The translations under genes were made by a program, and so were the position numbers. DNA of 64,000 nt from Crambe crambe. Taxonomy: Eukaryota; Porifera; Demospongiae; Poecilosclerida; Crambeidae. The first letter of the stretch is position 1. Every line of letters starts with the position of its first letter. The notes below the pieces were generated by a model, which saw only the letters and a program-made list of their open reading frames with translations, searched no databases and was not told the DNA's origin. Of the stretch, positions 23,601-38,600 are shown piece after piece. The DNA lies in assembly GCA_963924555.1 (NCBI GenBank), contig OZ004583.1, positions 4,001,501 to 4,065,500 of the forward strand. The letters run 5' to 3'.

Positions 23601-26600
23601 ACCACCCCAGGCTACAATTACATGCACTGTATCACATTTATAAATCCATGTAAATCGGTCCGTTACCATGGTAACGGGCTATAAATATATATATTTTTTT
23701 ATTTTAATTTTTTTTTTTTATGACCATCATGGTTTTAGTTAATAGCTAGCTCACTGGGATGGCACGTGCGTATGCACATGATCATCAGAGACGCACACGC
23801 AACAAATGGCTGACATAGTATAATGAAAAATCATTCGATGTGAGTATTATTTTTGAGGAAAACTGTGGATAACAATGGTAAAAGCACATTGTGTGGTTAT
23901 AATTGCACATTGAATTTGTTGTAAGTGAAAGGATCATGGAGTTACAGCCTGGCAAGAAGATGAATCTGATTAGCGAATCAAAAAATTTTTAGATTTAGAC
24001 GGCAGCTTGTGCCGATTGTTGATGCTGTTCTAGAGGAGTTAGAGCAGACATGTCATCATCTTCTGCATTGTTTTCCAGATGTAAGCAGTTTAGTTGAGCC
24101 TATAGAACAGAGAGTCTAGTTTGTATTGTTTGAATGAGAGAAGCCATGCCCATTCCGTGCTAACCCTACACAGAGAGTGCTACCACACTCTGATAGCAAA
24201 TAAAGCCTTTATTCTCTATTTAAACACTGGCGTATCATCTAGACATCATTTCGGTTGAAATTGAAGCACTCTAATTGCTACTGGCAGTGTGGTGGATGTA
24301 ACTGATACATAGACAAACTGGCTATTATATCCTTCGCACATGTGCTAAGGGTTAACAAGCTATTTGTTGAGGTTGGTCTTTTGATGCTCAAAGCATAAAC
24401 CATATTTTATATTTGTAAGTCCCAAACATGCATTGTGGCTATGCAGTTCATCGGAAGTTTAATCAGATTCCAAAAATGAATCTGATCTGGAAGGGCAAAT
24501 GCTGATGAAACTTGTTTACGATTAGACTGTCATTGATATAAGGCCTTTACAGGTGTTATGATATACTTTAGGTGGCATAATAGTGGTGCAGCAATCATCA
24601 AAGCTTGATTCATGTTCAGATCAGTGCCTAGGGTTAGTACATTTACCCTCATTAGTTAATCCCTAATTGCACTCAGAGTGTATACCTAATATGTATGCAT
24701 GCATTTCTGAAGTTGATTATGCATGCAAGCTAGAAAGTAGATTGTAGGTCCTAGGCTTAGGCTTATCTTGTTGGCCAAGTATTCCCCTAGGCTTGTCTAA
24801 GTAAGAATTTTGCAGGTTTGCATTTACAACTTCCTACATGTAGTGCCTACTGATACATGTAGCCACCTGGCACATGGCTAGAACCAATCGGTCCACCACT
24901 TGTTTTATAATTACATAACTCAGTCAATTATGAATCAGGTTCACTCTATATTATTATGCTAACAATTATCATCGATAGTCATTACACCATAGACAGAATA
25001 TGGTTTACTATGTGTTTGCAGATATTGAATAGATCGCTGATTAGTCTCATACCCAGGCTGATCACCAAGGAGGTATTAAGTATAGAGCTTGTTATGATAA
25101 GCACTATTATAGACTTGTACTGTAGAAGTAAGTAATAGCTGTTGATCTACACTAGTCCACAGATACAGAGCTCACCTTAGCAGCCAGTAGGTAAATTGTT
25201 AGCATAGCATACTCAATATATTACCCTATCAGAAATAATAGTTACAAAGCTTATTCTGCGTATTTTCTAATCTGCATTACATCAAAAAAGGTGATGAACA
25301 AGTAAAGGAAAAATATTTATTCTAATGCAAGTAAGGATGGCTGTATGTAACATTGAAAAAAAATTCAGAGCCTATCCCACCCATATTGCCAACTACTCTA
25401 TCCCTACTTCATTCCCCAGTCCCTACTTCACTCCCTGGCCATGAGAGCACATATGAGAAGTGAAGTAGGGATAAAGTAGTTGGGTAATATGCGTGTGGTT
25501 ATTAAAATTCTGCTCTCTTGTTCATGAACTTTTTGAACTTTACACACAACCATCCCTACTTGTCTGTTTTATATAGAATAATTGTGGATTAATTTTCTTT
25601 CTCTAATGTAGTGCTTAGACAGAAAAAAAGCATCAGATATCATATTTGCGATATGATAGCTCAAGGATCCAAGCACTTTGTCTCCCTGTACTGTGCCAAT
25701 TGTTTATATGCTCCCCCTTTACCAATTTTGGTTTTAACTAGGCTGCCAGTGAAATCTGGCAGGCTCTCAGTACAACCATCATTTGTCACCTTGTTGCCCT
25801 TCTCATTGTGTACTGTAAATCAATTAAAAAATTGTCATTGCATTCTAGGTAGGTGGTTACCAAGGATACATCCCATGTCTCAGTCTTTATGGAACTCTTC
25901 TTTGATTAGTAGTGTGGGTGTAACATACTTAGGACTTTTGATTCAATCAGAAGGTGGCACTTGGTTAGCAGTGTTTTTATACCTAACCTCCTCTTCATCC
26001 TGATTGCTGAGTGTTGGAGAGGCCATCTTCCTTTTTAGTGGTGGAACTTAAATTATCTAACTAGTACTTACTTCAGAAACTCTAAATCTAGCGAGCTAGA
26101 AAAAAGGCCACACAAGCTGAGCGTGTATGAATTTTTATTGCAGATTGTGAATTTCAAACTACTGATACTAGCTGCCACCACATGTGAGACTGTAACCAGT
26201 ATGACTGTAACAGTCTGGCTTTCTGTTAATTTTCACACTCTATGCTACCTAATCAACTTACGGTGTGTGATATAATACTGTATATCTGGATAATTTGGCA
26301 GAGTTTAATTTTGTGGTTGATTATTGATGACTCCAATACCAAAGTAAAAATTAGTCGGTAAAGATCGTCAAGTTGCACGTGACTTCATGAATTCGAGCAA
26401 ATGATATGGTTCACAGCAGGATTGTATGAGAATGGGAGCCATTTCTCCCCTTCAACTGTTCAAAGAATGAGCTGACTATAAATAGTGTGGGTGGAAGCTT
26501 GCATAGCTCTCTCATTGAACTTTTACAATAAGTTATTTGGCTGCTTCATTTCAAAGTCCCTTCTTTTCTAATGGGCAATTCATCACTTCCATATTACTAT

Positions 26601-29600
26601 GGATGTGTAATATACCATATTTGATTGAGCATCTGTAATAATTATTTCTGGCCATACATTAGTGTGGGGCTGAATTACTTATATTTATAGTATTATGCTC
26701 TTGTATTACAGATATAAAGAAAAACTCTACTGTTTCAGTTCTGAAGAGGCTAAAGAAAAATTCTGTGCTAACCCAATCCTCTATACTGCTGTGTCCAAGC
26801 CAATTCAAGTAATAGTTACACTTAATAAGAAGATGAAATTATAATGGTGTTTATTCAGATTCCACCTTTAAGAATATTTTTGCTTGGTCCTAAAAGTGCG
26901 GGGAAAACTTCCATTGGAAGATATTTGGCAGCCAACTTGGGTGTGTTTCATATATCATTTCGTGATTTCTTACAAGAACAAATCCTTCCAAAATTGAAGA
27001 AGCCCCCATTAATACATGATGATGAATGGGAAGATGATGATGAAGATAGTGAACATGAGGGAATAGGTAATGATATACTACTTCCAGACACTGCACATGG
27101 AAGCAGGGGTACAAATTCATAACTGCTACTGAAAAGAGTTATTTAACACCATAGCTCTGTGTGGTCATACTGTACAGCGGGGTTATTTCGGGGGATAAAA
27201 TTTCGGTAATCAGTCTATCTATCAAAAAAATTCATCAATTTTTTTATAAATAAAGCCACCGTTGAGCCACATGTTTTTCATGCTTACATCATTCAGTGTT
27301 AACTATGGCACTTTCCATCAATTAAAAAGTCGCCATGATCACGATGAGGGGTATACCTGAAGAAATGAAGGCCAAAAAATAGGCTCCAAGTGAAAATGGA
27401 GATTCAGCAGCTGTAGATATTGTTGCACATGTGCTAAAATAATTGTACCATACCGAATAAAAGACTATCATAATTCTTCATCTGTATTGTCCTTTGAATA
27501 TTATCTCCAAAAAAAAATTGCTATACGATACTTAAAAATAATTAGTAACTTGACTCCCATTATTTGTGAAAATCTTATCCTAAACATGCAGATATGTTAT
27601 ACATATCCTTTAAAAACTCCATAAACTTTGAGAAAAATTTTTATTCATAGTCCAGAGATTTGTTCATTATGGCAAATATGTTATACACGTATTTTATAAA
27701 CTTGGAGGGAAATTTTTATTCATTAAAAAAATATATAACAGCATGACAGCATGTTTTATGACTTAAAGTTCTACTTTCAGTCATGTAAGAGGGAACTATT
27801 TGTAGTCAGGGATGCCTTAATATATTTAGCCTTTCAACAGCTCTAAGATTATTGCTAACTTGCATGGTGGTAGATTGTTTTTTTTTCACTGGACTGGACT
27901 AGTATCATAGTTAGATTGTAACTCAGTTATATGACAATAAGAGTGGTACGTATAAATTTCATATGATAAATAGCATCGCAAATGACCATACAGTAGATTG
28001 TCACCCCAAAAAGTGCTATACAAGGGGTCACACACGTAACTTACCATCCTAATACAGTAACTTACACTATGCATGTGCATACATTAATTTCTTACTGTGG
28101 TTATAGATAATCCTACATGCATAACTAACCTTGTTATTATAATAAGCTAGACCTGCTCACATAATTATAACTAGAACATGTAACTCATCCAGCAATAAAT
28201 GTCAACTACTCGAATACCAAATGAGCACTGTTATAGTTTTAAGGAAATTTATATGGGAAAACAGCAAATCTGTATAGCATCTGTATACTTTACCTGGTAA
28301 CCCTCAGCAGTGGGTTGGCCTTGTTATAAGCTAGCTACGCAGGCCAGATAATAAGGAAAATGCAAGGCTTCTGGAATTGCTACTTATTACCTTCTGGCCC
28401 CAGTGATGGTACACATAGGCCCTACTGTAAAGAGATTGGATATTAAGCAATATTGTACAATTCAAGTGTTCAATTCCAGTGAATATAAACTTGTATACAT
28501 AATTTTTAATTTCATTGTGTTAAAAGAGTTTTCTCTGACTATTAAATTATCAGGTACTGATGGTGATGACTTAGAATTGGATCCTGATATTAGGATACCA
28601 TTATCAGATGAAGAAGCAGAAATTCAATCATTTCTCCTTAATGGAGAGAATTTATCTGATGAAACACTTCAAAAGTACATGGAGCCATTCTGGTCAAGTG
28701 AGCCTTATAAGTAAGTGCAATTATGGTTTATTTTAAGTACATAATGATTACCACTAAGGGGAAAATGATGTAGCTGGGATGACTGATTTATAAAAAGCTG
28801 GAACAATGGATGCAAAGAATAAAATTGAATGTGGGCATGCCAGATGCCCAAAATCCATCCTAGCTTTGTCGTCCTTTATCACTTATATAATTTCTTATAT
28901 TCCAGATAAAGTGCTAGGGGCTATCACACACTGATCATATGCAGATATAGATATGAGCACATGCAATTTAACATCAATTCCTTTGGCATTAAAGGCCACT
29001 CTTTGGATTCTGCTAGCACAGACAACTTTGATTAGTGTTCAGTCTCACGTCTAAATGATCCCTTCCTCTCAAAATAGTAGAGAATAACTGGGTATTTTTT
29101 GATTGACAGCACGACATAAATAGAATGACAGTTTCACGAATTAACTAGCTAACCTATTTATTCTAGCTTGCTGTTTCTTCAGAGTCAGTATTGATTGTAG
29201 CTACTTTTGCTTTTTGATAAGGATTATCATGAATCTCAGATTGACATGACAAGTGTGTGCTCCTTGCTCGCCAATAATAATAATAATCTTCTTGACAGCC
29301 ATAACACCTGAATGCTTCATCCTATATAGGCCTTGGCGGATTCTGCTCCAAATTTGCTCTATTATGCTATGCTTCTATGCCTGGTAAAATCTCTATTATG
29401 CCAGTAAAAATTCCTATTGTGCTCCTAATATGCCCTACATTTTTGAGGTAACCACAAAGCCACAAACCACTATCATGTGCCTGGCAGCTGGCTTAGCATG
29501 TGCTGGTCATTGGGCGAGTACTTGCAGAAGAGTTTTGCTGTGCCAACCTTCATCAGATTTTTTTCTTTGTTTTTTCATTATTAAAACAATTTAATGAACA

Positions 29601-32600
29601 GCAACAGTCGGCATTAGAAGATTATGTGGAAACAGCTTTGATTATGAGATAGCTACAATCATGATAAATAAATTCTATTATGCTCCATTATGCCAGCATA
29701 TGCTACTATGCTTTTAAGTTCTATTATGATCAAAATTATGCCAGCAGAGTCCGCCAAGGCCTAATCCTATATCTACGATCTCAGTACCATATTGAAGCTC
29801 TACACCTAATCTAAGAAATGATATTGTTCAAATTGAAGTAAAGCTCAAGTCCTAACTGTCAATTGCCATCCGAGTGCCTTTGTGGATGCTTGACAGCCAT
29901 AACTCCTGACTGCTTCATCCTATATCTACGATCTTGGTACCATCTTAAAGCTCTACACCTCAGGTAAGAAATGGTATTGTTCAAATTGAAGTACAGCTCA
30001 AGTCCTAACTGTCAATTGCCGTTTGAGTGCCTTCGTGGATGACTCAAATTCTCGAATGCTTTGTAGACAGTACAGTTAGTTTATACACTTCGCAGACGCT
30101 ACATAGACATTTCGTAGACAACATTAAAACGCTAGAACGCTTCATAGACACAGTTGGTTTATACACTGAGAGAAAAAAAAACTGTCTTGCTGAGTAGCGG
30201 TGGGTGTGGTAAGGTTTTTTGATAAAGGGTCGTTCTTGACATCCTTAACTGCAAAGTGTGCAAACAAGTGAGAGTAAAAACATTTCTTCTTAAATGTAGG
30301 CTTGAGTACATGACTATAAAAAGTACGGAAACAAGGTGCTGCCTATGTACTGCATTTGCTCTGCTAACTGTCACAGAATTGACAAACCCTACATTGCTGC
30401 ATGGACTGCATTTGTCGCTGTGCTCTGCTAACTGTCATAAAATTGACATAAACCCTACATCATTGCAAAGTGTAGCCAAAAAGGATAATATGGCATCAGC
30501 GATGTAGGGTTTGTGTCAATTTATGACAGTTAGCAGATCACAGTGATAAATGCAGTCCATGCAGCGATGTAGGGTTTGTCAATTCTGTGATAGTTAGCAG
30601 AGCAAATGCAGCACTTTGTTTCCGTACTTTTTATGGTCATGTACTCAAGCCTACATCACTCTTACATTTAGAAGAAATATTTTTACTCTCATTGAATTAG
30701 GAAGGGTAGGTTTTCTTGTTCATGAACTATTTTGAACTTCACACACAGCCATCCCTACTTGCTGTTGTAGCTATGCAGTTCATCGGAGGTTTCATCGTAT
30801 TGTATGAGCCGAAATGAATCTGATTTGGAAGGACAAATACTGATCTCATATCTTATACAGTTATTATTGACCATAATTGTATAATTAATTAAGCCTTTAC
30901 TGGTGGTGTTATGCATGTACCTGATATACTTGATTAACAAGTCATCGATTAGTGACCGATTCTATAAACTAGGGCTTCCACACATGCATGTGGAATAAAA
31001 GGGTTGGTAGTAGTGCAGGGGCCACTCCTCCCACATGGCTCAGTGTGGAGACCTGCTAGGTCTACCCACAACACAACATAATGCATACAGCTAGGCGTGC
31101 AGCCCACATACATACAGCATAATACTAATAATGCACACCCACATACAACAATATTTCAGCTTACGGTAGGCCGCAAAAAAAAGTTCCTGTTCATTCACGT
31201 AGGACTGGCGTTGAATGCCTTGACCGTTGTAGTTTCTACACAGTCCCTCATGCGTTTAATTTTCTACACTGTTATAACATCAAGCGTAGCACGCCTGTGC
31301 CCACCATTCAACGTTAACGAAGAAACGGTAAGAAGCATAGCTATGTACGTACGTAGGTGAAAAAAACGTTATTACAAAACGTAACCCTAAGCCTAAAAGC
31401 TTATAGAACTATGCGTAGCTATCTCTCTAGGCTGACTAGCTATCTCTCTAAGCTGACTAGCTTATGTTGGCACTAGAGCTAGCTAGCTACGTAGCTAGTT
31501 CTGCACTTACAGCTAGCTATAGCATAACACCACCCTGATGTTCTATTGTCAGATTTCCAGTGTGATGAAATTTTACAGACACGATGAAGGCAGAAGAAAT
31601 TATGCCACCACTAGCGTGCACAAGTCGATATCTAGCTACGTAGAGCTCAAGGCCTTCCTCGGAGACTGCCTGCAGGTCATTTCGCTGTCGATCTGCTGCT
31701 GATGAACGTTTTTGCTGGAATTGCTGCGTGCTTTCATATCGTAAAAACGTTTAGTAATTTCGAACTCAACTACGTACGTTTAATTGGGCCGTTCAACGCA
31801 AACGCCTGCTTTGCGTTCATACAGCGTTCGCACACAGTTTTTTTTATAATGCTTGAGCGTTCTACGGACGTTGTACGGCAACGAAATGGGAACTTTTTTA
31901 TGATGAAGACCATATATGATAATATCACTATACAGCATACAGCAACACCAGCTTTGGGGAGTGCCTGACTTGACAGTCCCAAGTGCAGGGCAACTGCACT
32001 CTCCATAATCCTTCCCCACCCTATATCCTTTTTGCCCCTATAAGTACAAACAGAAAGTGTGATGAGTGGCAATCACGCTGATAAGTGCGCAAGAAATAGA
32101 GACATGGACAGAAGTTTAATAATAATTTCTAGCTAGTCTAGGAGGTACTGCAGTAAGTTCCTCAGCAGATGTTCGAATGTATGAAATGAAGGCTGCAGAC
32201 TTCCATCTACCTAGTGATTGGATGAAGGAGTCACTGTCGCCTGCTTGTGTGATGCTGCTGTGGCTGCTCCAATTCGGAAGCTATGTCCAGAGTAGTGGCT
32301 AGAATCAACTCCAGCTTGTGCCAAAGCTTCCCGCAAGTGTGTCACTAAGGCAGCTCTTGTCAGCGGTGTGCCATTCTCCCAGAGGAATAGTGGACCCGAA
32401 AGTGAGGAGCATATACTGAGATAATTGAGCATGGCAGCCACAGGACATGGTGTTGTGTTCGTACGGCCTAAGTAGACATAGCATCCTACACCATATGGGT
32501 CAGTTTTTGTTCGCCGTAGGTGAACCATGGGGATCTGTGAACTCTGCTGCAGTGCATGTAAACTCCCCAGCCCGCAAGAAACCAAAGAAACCGAGGCAGC

Positions 32601-35600
32601 ATGCTGCCCACAACATGACATGGTTAAATTTGACAGGGGGTGTGGACCATACTCTGTGGAGTGCTATGAGTAAGTGCATAGTAATGTGGAGACGATGTTT
32701 CCGTTTGTGTTCTGGGGAGATCCGGCGTATTCCTTTTAATACATAGGTAAGACGAGGGAAAGTGGATAAAGAGGGCCAGAATGAACCTGGTAAAAACGCA
32801 GGGCACTAAGATAGATGCGAATGGTTCTCCAAGTGACTGATTGAGACATCACTGCTGCAAACTGGCACAGTGTGTGTTCTGCGAGTGGGAGTGGGGGTTG
32901 ATGATGCTCGTGGCAGAATTTGATGTACTGTTGTCAGCCCGATCGGTAGACTGACTGGGTGGATTTGGAGATGCCTTGATCCAGGAGTTCCTGAACAAGA
33001 CCGTCCACTCGTGAGATCCCCACTCAGGTCTGACCTCCACCAATAGGTTGGGGGGTTAGTACCTGAGGGACCTGTGGGAGTAAGGAAGAGAACAAGGCAA
33101 GATTATTTCGAGATAGGGCATCCGCAGCTGTATTATGTATGCCCACTACATGCTCCACCCAAAGTCGAAGTGGTGTACTGCTGCATAGTATATGAGACAG
33201 TGCAGGAGATACATCAAGAGGGGGTCCCCGAGAGGTACGGCTACGAAGAACTTCCACAACAGCCATGTTGTCTGTACGGAAGCAACTGCAGCTACCATGC
33301 CAGCTGGGATCCCACAGTGAAGCTGTGATCACAATTGGCACCAACTTTTTTGCTGCAATGTAGGTCTTATTCCAATTTGCTGGCCTTTTAAGTTGAAACC
33401 AGCCATGGTTTTGGGAGAAGGCACCACAGCCAAATGATCCTGATGCATCTGATGTGACAGTTACAGAGGGAGTTGTGCGAGGGAAGAAAGAACGACCATT
33501 CCAATGTTGAAGAAAAACTTTCCACCAGAGGAGATCGGCATGAGCACCTGGATTGAGATGAATGAAGTGATGGCTAGAGCGAGCACTGCTGAGCGAGGAG
33601 AACAGCTGCCAAAGAAAAATCCTGCCGTGCTTGACAACTGTCACCGCATGAGACAGGTGACCCAACAGTGATTCCAGCTCATTTTTGCAGCAGTGTCTCC
33701 TTGCACACCAGGACTCTAGTTGAGCCTGGAGCCGAGTAAGCTTCTCCTCAGGCAGTCTAAGTTCGAAAGTGTCTATTATAATACCAAGGAAGACTATTAT
33801 GGTGTCAGGGCCTTCAGTCTTGTGCACAGCAATACGGATTCCAAGCATGTGGAAAACCTTGGAAACTGTCTTTAATGCCCTAGCTGCCTCGTCAGAATAG
33901 GGGGCACCAAGGAATAGAAAATCGTCAAGATAATGCAGCTGGTGGGCAATTGCATGACTGTGCAGCACCCAGGCAAAAAAGTCAGCAACAGCACTAAATA
34001 TTTTTGGGGCCGAACGCAAGCTGAAGGGGAGTGCCAGATCAATGTAAGTGTGTCCCTGCCAGAATACACCAAGGAGGTGATAGTCATCCGGGTGGACTGG
34101 GACTAAGCGGTATGCATCCTTGAGGTCAATTTTCACTAGCCTGGTCCCCCTGCCTAGAGCTTGTATCATGGCCACGGCATCATAAACAGAGGCATGTTTC
34201 AAGGAACAGCGATCACCGGATATACCATCATTGACACTTTTTCCTCTGGGGGTGGACAGGTCAGCGATCAAGAGAAACTTGTTTGGCTGATGAGGTTTAG
34301 GGATTAAGCCTATGGGGCTGAGGTGCACTGGTGCTTCAGATGAGATAGGACCGAGCAGGCAGCCAGCTGATACCTCTATCTGCGACCATGTTAGGCTTGG
34401 CAAGGCAAGTTGGGGTGGTTCCTCCTGCGTGACTTAAGCTGCCCTGTCCTATAGTCGAAGCCAATTCAAAAGCCGTCCCTGAGACCCTCAGCAATGTAAG
34501 TGGCGTACACTCAATCTGGATGGGCATCCAGATATGGTTGTGGGGTAACAAGGCCACTGAGCAACTTACTTGGGAGCGACTGCAGATGCTAGAGCCAATA
34601 GGTCACTTGTGTAGCGGTACTGGGATCTGACAATGTTGGCACATGATAATGACACAACTGACGAACCTAGAGGGGTTATAAGGAAGGAAGGAAGGAAGGA
34701 AGGGGAAGGGGTAGCATAATATAATTGGAGGGGGGTAGGGTTGAAGTTTTAATTAGCATGCATATACATAGTTATACCTATTACTTTGATAACTAACTTA
34801 TTAATTCAGTTTTTCATACAGGTAAAGTGATCAACAACGTCATAGCATCTTCACATGATTATGATTCATAATTATGATTGTAGATAGACAAACTCAATAT
34901 TAGGTTGAAAGTCAACAAAAGTTAAGCCTTTCTTGACCCAGTACCGCTGGAGTCAGCTGTAGGGGACCCAACAATAGCCTGTGGACAGTCTGGTGCTTTA
35001 TGAGAGAAAGCCGCACAGTTGGAGCACACATGCTGGTATCTGCATTTGCTGCCATAAAGACATGCCCCTTTGTTCCAGCTAAACACACTGGGAAATTACG
35101 TGGTTTGCGTGGAGCCCCCTGAATTGGACCACGTTGAGGCAATGCTGATACCGCGGTCTGTACTGGCTCAAGGAATGTCAGTGCACATTGGGTGCGGGTA
35201 TGATCCACTGCCAGGCATAATGAGCAGAAGGTGTGAGCACTGGTTGAGCGATGCCCCAGCGATGTGGACGCCAATAAGCTTGGGTTGAGGGCATTCCACC
35301 GCAACGAAGAATCTGTCGCCATCTGCTGGTGAAATGCTCTGTCATAGTCCAGAAAGAAGAGTCCATTCTGGCTCTGGGCCTGCCGGATGATCAGACGTGC
35401 ATAGGCCAGCTAATCTCTGGTGACTGGATCGGATGTCAAGGTGGCGGCATACCCAAGGAAGCAGTAGCACCAGGTTGGGAAGGAAGAGACCTCACGAAGA
35501 CGGGGATGGGCTGCTCCAATTATCTGAAGGGGAGATGGCCCTTGTAGCTCCTCGAGCTGAGTAGCCAATGAAATATTGTCTTGCAACAGCTCCTTCATCT

Positions 35601-38600
35601 CCACAAACTTCCCGGAACGTATTTTATCCACTAATTTCTTTGGTATCACCTCCAAGGCCGGGGAAAGGAACAATCCTGGACTCGATGAGTCACTGGGAGC
35701 AATGGTAGCGGTAGTGTGAGTTGGGAGAGACTGCAGAAGAAGACGTGGAGGGGTTCATTGCAGCCACTGCATTGATGGGATCATTGTTACCATGGGGACA
35801 GATGAAAGAGATGACGGAGGAGGAGGGTTGCTTGCCAGGCTCAAAACTGCAGTAGAGCAAGAATACAAAGGAGCACCAATGAAGAAGTAAGGCTGTGTAA
35901 GTCACTACAATTGCTCAAAGCAAGGGCGAGACCACTACTGTGTATGTGCCTTGCTAGCCAATGCCACAGCGCTAAGGATAACAATGATAACATATCAAAC
36001 ATTGAAGTATAGTTATGTGAGTGGTGGCGGGTATGCAGAGCGCAGCAACCAGTACACACACCTAATACAGTTTAACTGCCCATGCCATTTCAGCAAAATG
36101 ACATCAGTGTCATTCATACCACAAATTTAACACATTAGCAACTGTGGCTGTGCTAATTAGCTACCCACGAACCTTGAACTGACGAGCTGTCATCTGGAGA
36201 TCGCCCTTGTCTCTCCACGGCTGTAGTAGGAACGGCTGCCTCGGTGCTGGTGGGGGACTGGCGGAGCACCTGCTGCACCTCGCTCCTCACCAAGGCCAGC
36301 AGGTCTGAGAGAGAGTCCGGGAGAGGAGCACTCACCTGGCCTACCTGCCGTGGCGGTGTAGAAGCCGGGGACCGGCCTCTTCGCCCTCGACTACGGCCCC
36401 TGTGAGTTGGGGGAATCGGGATAGTTGAGGCGCGAGTAGCTCGATTAGATCGTCTGGTTGCTTCACTGGCGCCACGTCCACGTCCTCGACCTCTTCCCAT
36501 CATAGGCGCTGAAACAAAACAAGAACCAAGGGAGAAGACAGCGTTGATGTGCTGTACAGGCTAGGCTAAAATCAAGGGTGAAGACAATGGTCAAGGACAG
36601 CGTTGATGTGGTGTACAGGCTAGGCTCGATCAAGTAGACTGGCATGTGCAATCTCTACACATGCGTGGTTGATCAACTAACCCAGCCCAACCTGGGGGAG
36701 TGGCCACACTCCACTTGTTAACTATAGCTTTAAATAGATATTAAATGTTCATCAGGACTTGATTCATAACCAGGCCAGTGCCAGTTCCTAGGGTTTACGC
36801 TCTGAGCACCAAGGGACCAGCCAATGAAAGGTTAAACACCTTAAATTTGCTAGTCAGATGCGAGGTCAAGGTCCAAGAATCATATGTATTGTACTCCAAA
36901 ATGTCCCAGGCTTACATACATACAGTACCTAGTAGCTACATACCTTCATTCATGTTGTGCAGCCCTGCACATGTAATGCACATGAATTGCTTTATTGATT
37001 TCAACAGCTTCTCTTGATAGTGGGTGCTAGGTGCAGTGGATTGTAGGCTCTTGGCTTATCTAAGTGCTTTGTAGTAAACATTACAGCTTTTTATGTATCC
37101 AGCTACCTGCCACTTACATTACTCACCTAAGGAGTCTGAAGGAGAATGAATATCAGCTCTAAAGTACTTGCTCGCTCACATTGCCCTAGTATTGCAGTCA
37201 AATTTTGAGTAGTGTGGTATAAAAATTATATAAACCATTTCTTTTTTCCTTCTTTTTTTATCATGATGATGATGATGAATGACCAGCATTTTAGAAGTTG
37301 CTATAAAATAATACTTCTTTGTCTTCTGCTCTTCATACTACTCAAGTCCTAGCATGCTGAAGGTGTTCTGTCTTCAAGATAGAGTTGCTGACAGTAAGAG
37401 AGTGGTGTTATGAAAGAAAGTACTTCAATAGGGTAATCTGTGCCTTAGAGAGTACTATCATATGCTCTGATTGAGAAGTGTTGTTCTTCTATATTTAGTT
37501 TTCTGTCTCTGAAATTCTCCTGCACATAAAATACAGGGTAAGCAGTCACTGAGACTCATAGGATGCCTTCTCTCTCTAACTTGTGTAGCTGTATTTAATA
37601 TCGTCGACTCCTTACCTAATAATGTAATTAGGGTGATGACCCTTGGCTGAAATATTAAAATTTTCATTCTTGATATGGTAATGGAAAAAAATTACTCGTG
37701 AGTAATTCACATTAGTTTTAATGAACATTCTGTATAGATCTACAGGATTTATTTTGGAAGGATTTCCTTCTTCACCTGATGAAATGCGTTTTTTTGCTGA
37801 AAGAGGATGGTATCCAGATGCAGCCATCATCTTACAGGTATATTACATACTTACCACTCTCCATAGAAAGTATAGAATTTAACTCATGCACTATCATGCA
37901 AAAAATAGTCATAGAATTAAGTATCAAGACAAAGATTAAATGCACACACACGGTTGATAGGAAACTTTTAAGTTTGGAGTAGAAACTTCCAATGCTAGCT
38001 TACAAACTATAATTATTATTGATAATTATGAATCTTTCCATTATAACTATCTTTGTTATCAATGAACTTACCTGGCTGATATTGTAGTGAAAGATAAGGG
38101 AGATAGGTATATGTAGATGAATGGAAAGAAGAATATCAACCATGGCCATATTCAAATCAGTAGCACAATTTGGATTAGCTACATATCAGACATTTTATAT
38201 AGCTAACTGTTTATTTATTTATTTTATAAATGTACTCTTTTGGGGGATAATTTTTGCCACACCTTTTAGCAGTTTTATTTCTTATCCTTATATCCATTTA
38301 TATGTGGACAATAACAGGTAAATTCACTCTAATTAACCTTCAGTGCATCTGTAGGAATCTGATAAAAGTTATGTCAGTCCATACCTCTTGTCTTGTCAAA
38401 ATGAATGTGATTATGTGAATTGCAAGTTAATGCTGTCTTCCTTTCATATGCTGTCATCATTCGTTCCTTTGATGTTTGATTGACAAATGTTTTGCTATAA
38501 TTATATGAAGCAGTGATTATTGAGCCCTGTTTACACGGGGGTTCTACCCGGATTCGACCCAGATTCGCTTTGCGTGTGAATGGTACCAACCCGGATTCCA

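Larger units (their letters stand above)
18071..24195 (+). mobile_element. Copy E of the long-hairpin / GCTAGC-hairpin family, split by nested insertions
   Basis: The 5' part 18071-18400 is a long hairpin whose arms start AATAAAAAGGCC and TGTAGGGTTAGTCTGTAC and match copy A (1281-1540). The 3' part 23750-24195 matches copy A 1620-2074 (AAAGGATCATGGAGTTACAG, CATTGTTTTCCAGATGTAAG) and ends AGAGAGTGCTACCACACTCTGATA. The 5.3 kb between them is absent from copy A. It holds a palindrome (18426-18547) and the XPG-type transposon, so these came later. Confidence 0.75.
32120..36650 (-). mobile_element. DIRS-type retrotransposon (gag, RT-RNase H, tyrosine recombinase), decayed
   Basis: Order on the minus strand: gag-like (36503 to about 34900), reverse transcriptase/RNase H (34403-33024), tyrosine recombinase (about 33040-32165). 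This is the DIRS order: elements that integrate with a tyrosine recombinase rather than a DDE integrase. The recombinase, gag and the start of RT all carry stops or frame changes, so this copy is inactive. The outer limits are approximate; I could not see the split inverted repeats clearly. It sits in AK9 intron 28711-37737, antisense to the gene. Confidence 0.8.

Noticed and set aside
31097..31968. Plus-strand frames 31097-31360 and 31702-31968 as a small gene
   Set aside because: No splice link, domain or codon pattern supports them; minus frames overlap equally well.
32447..32746. Plus-strand frame in the DIRS element
   Set aside because: It is the reverse of the recombinase fragments, which carry recognisable motifs on the minus strand.
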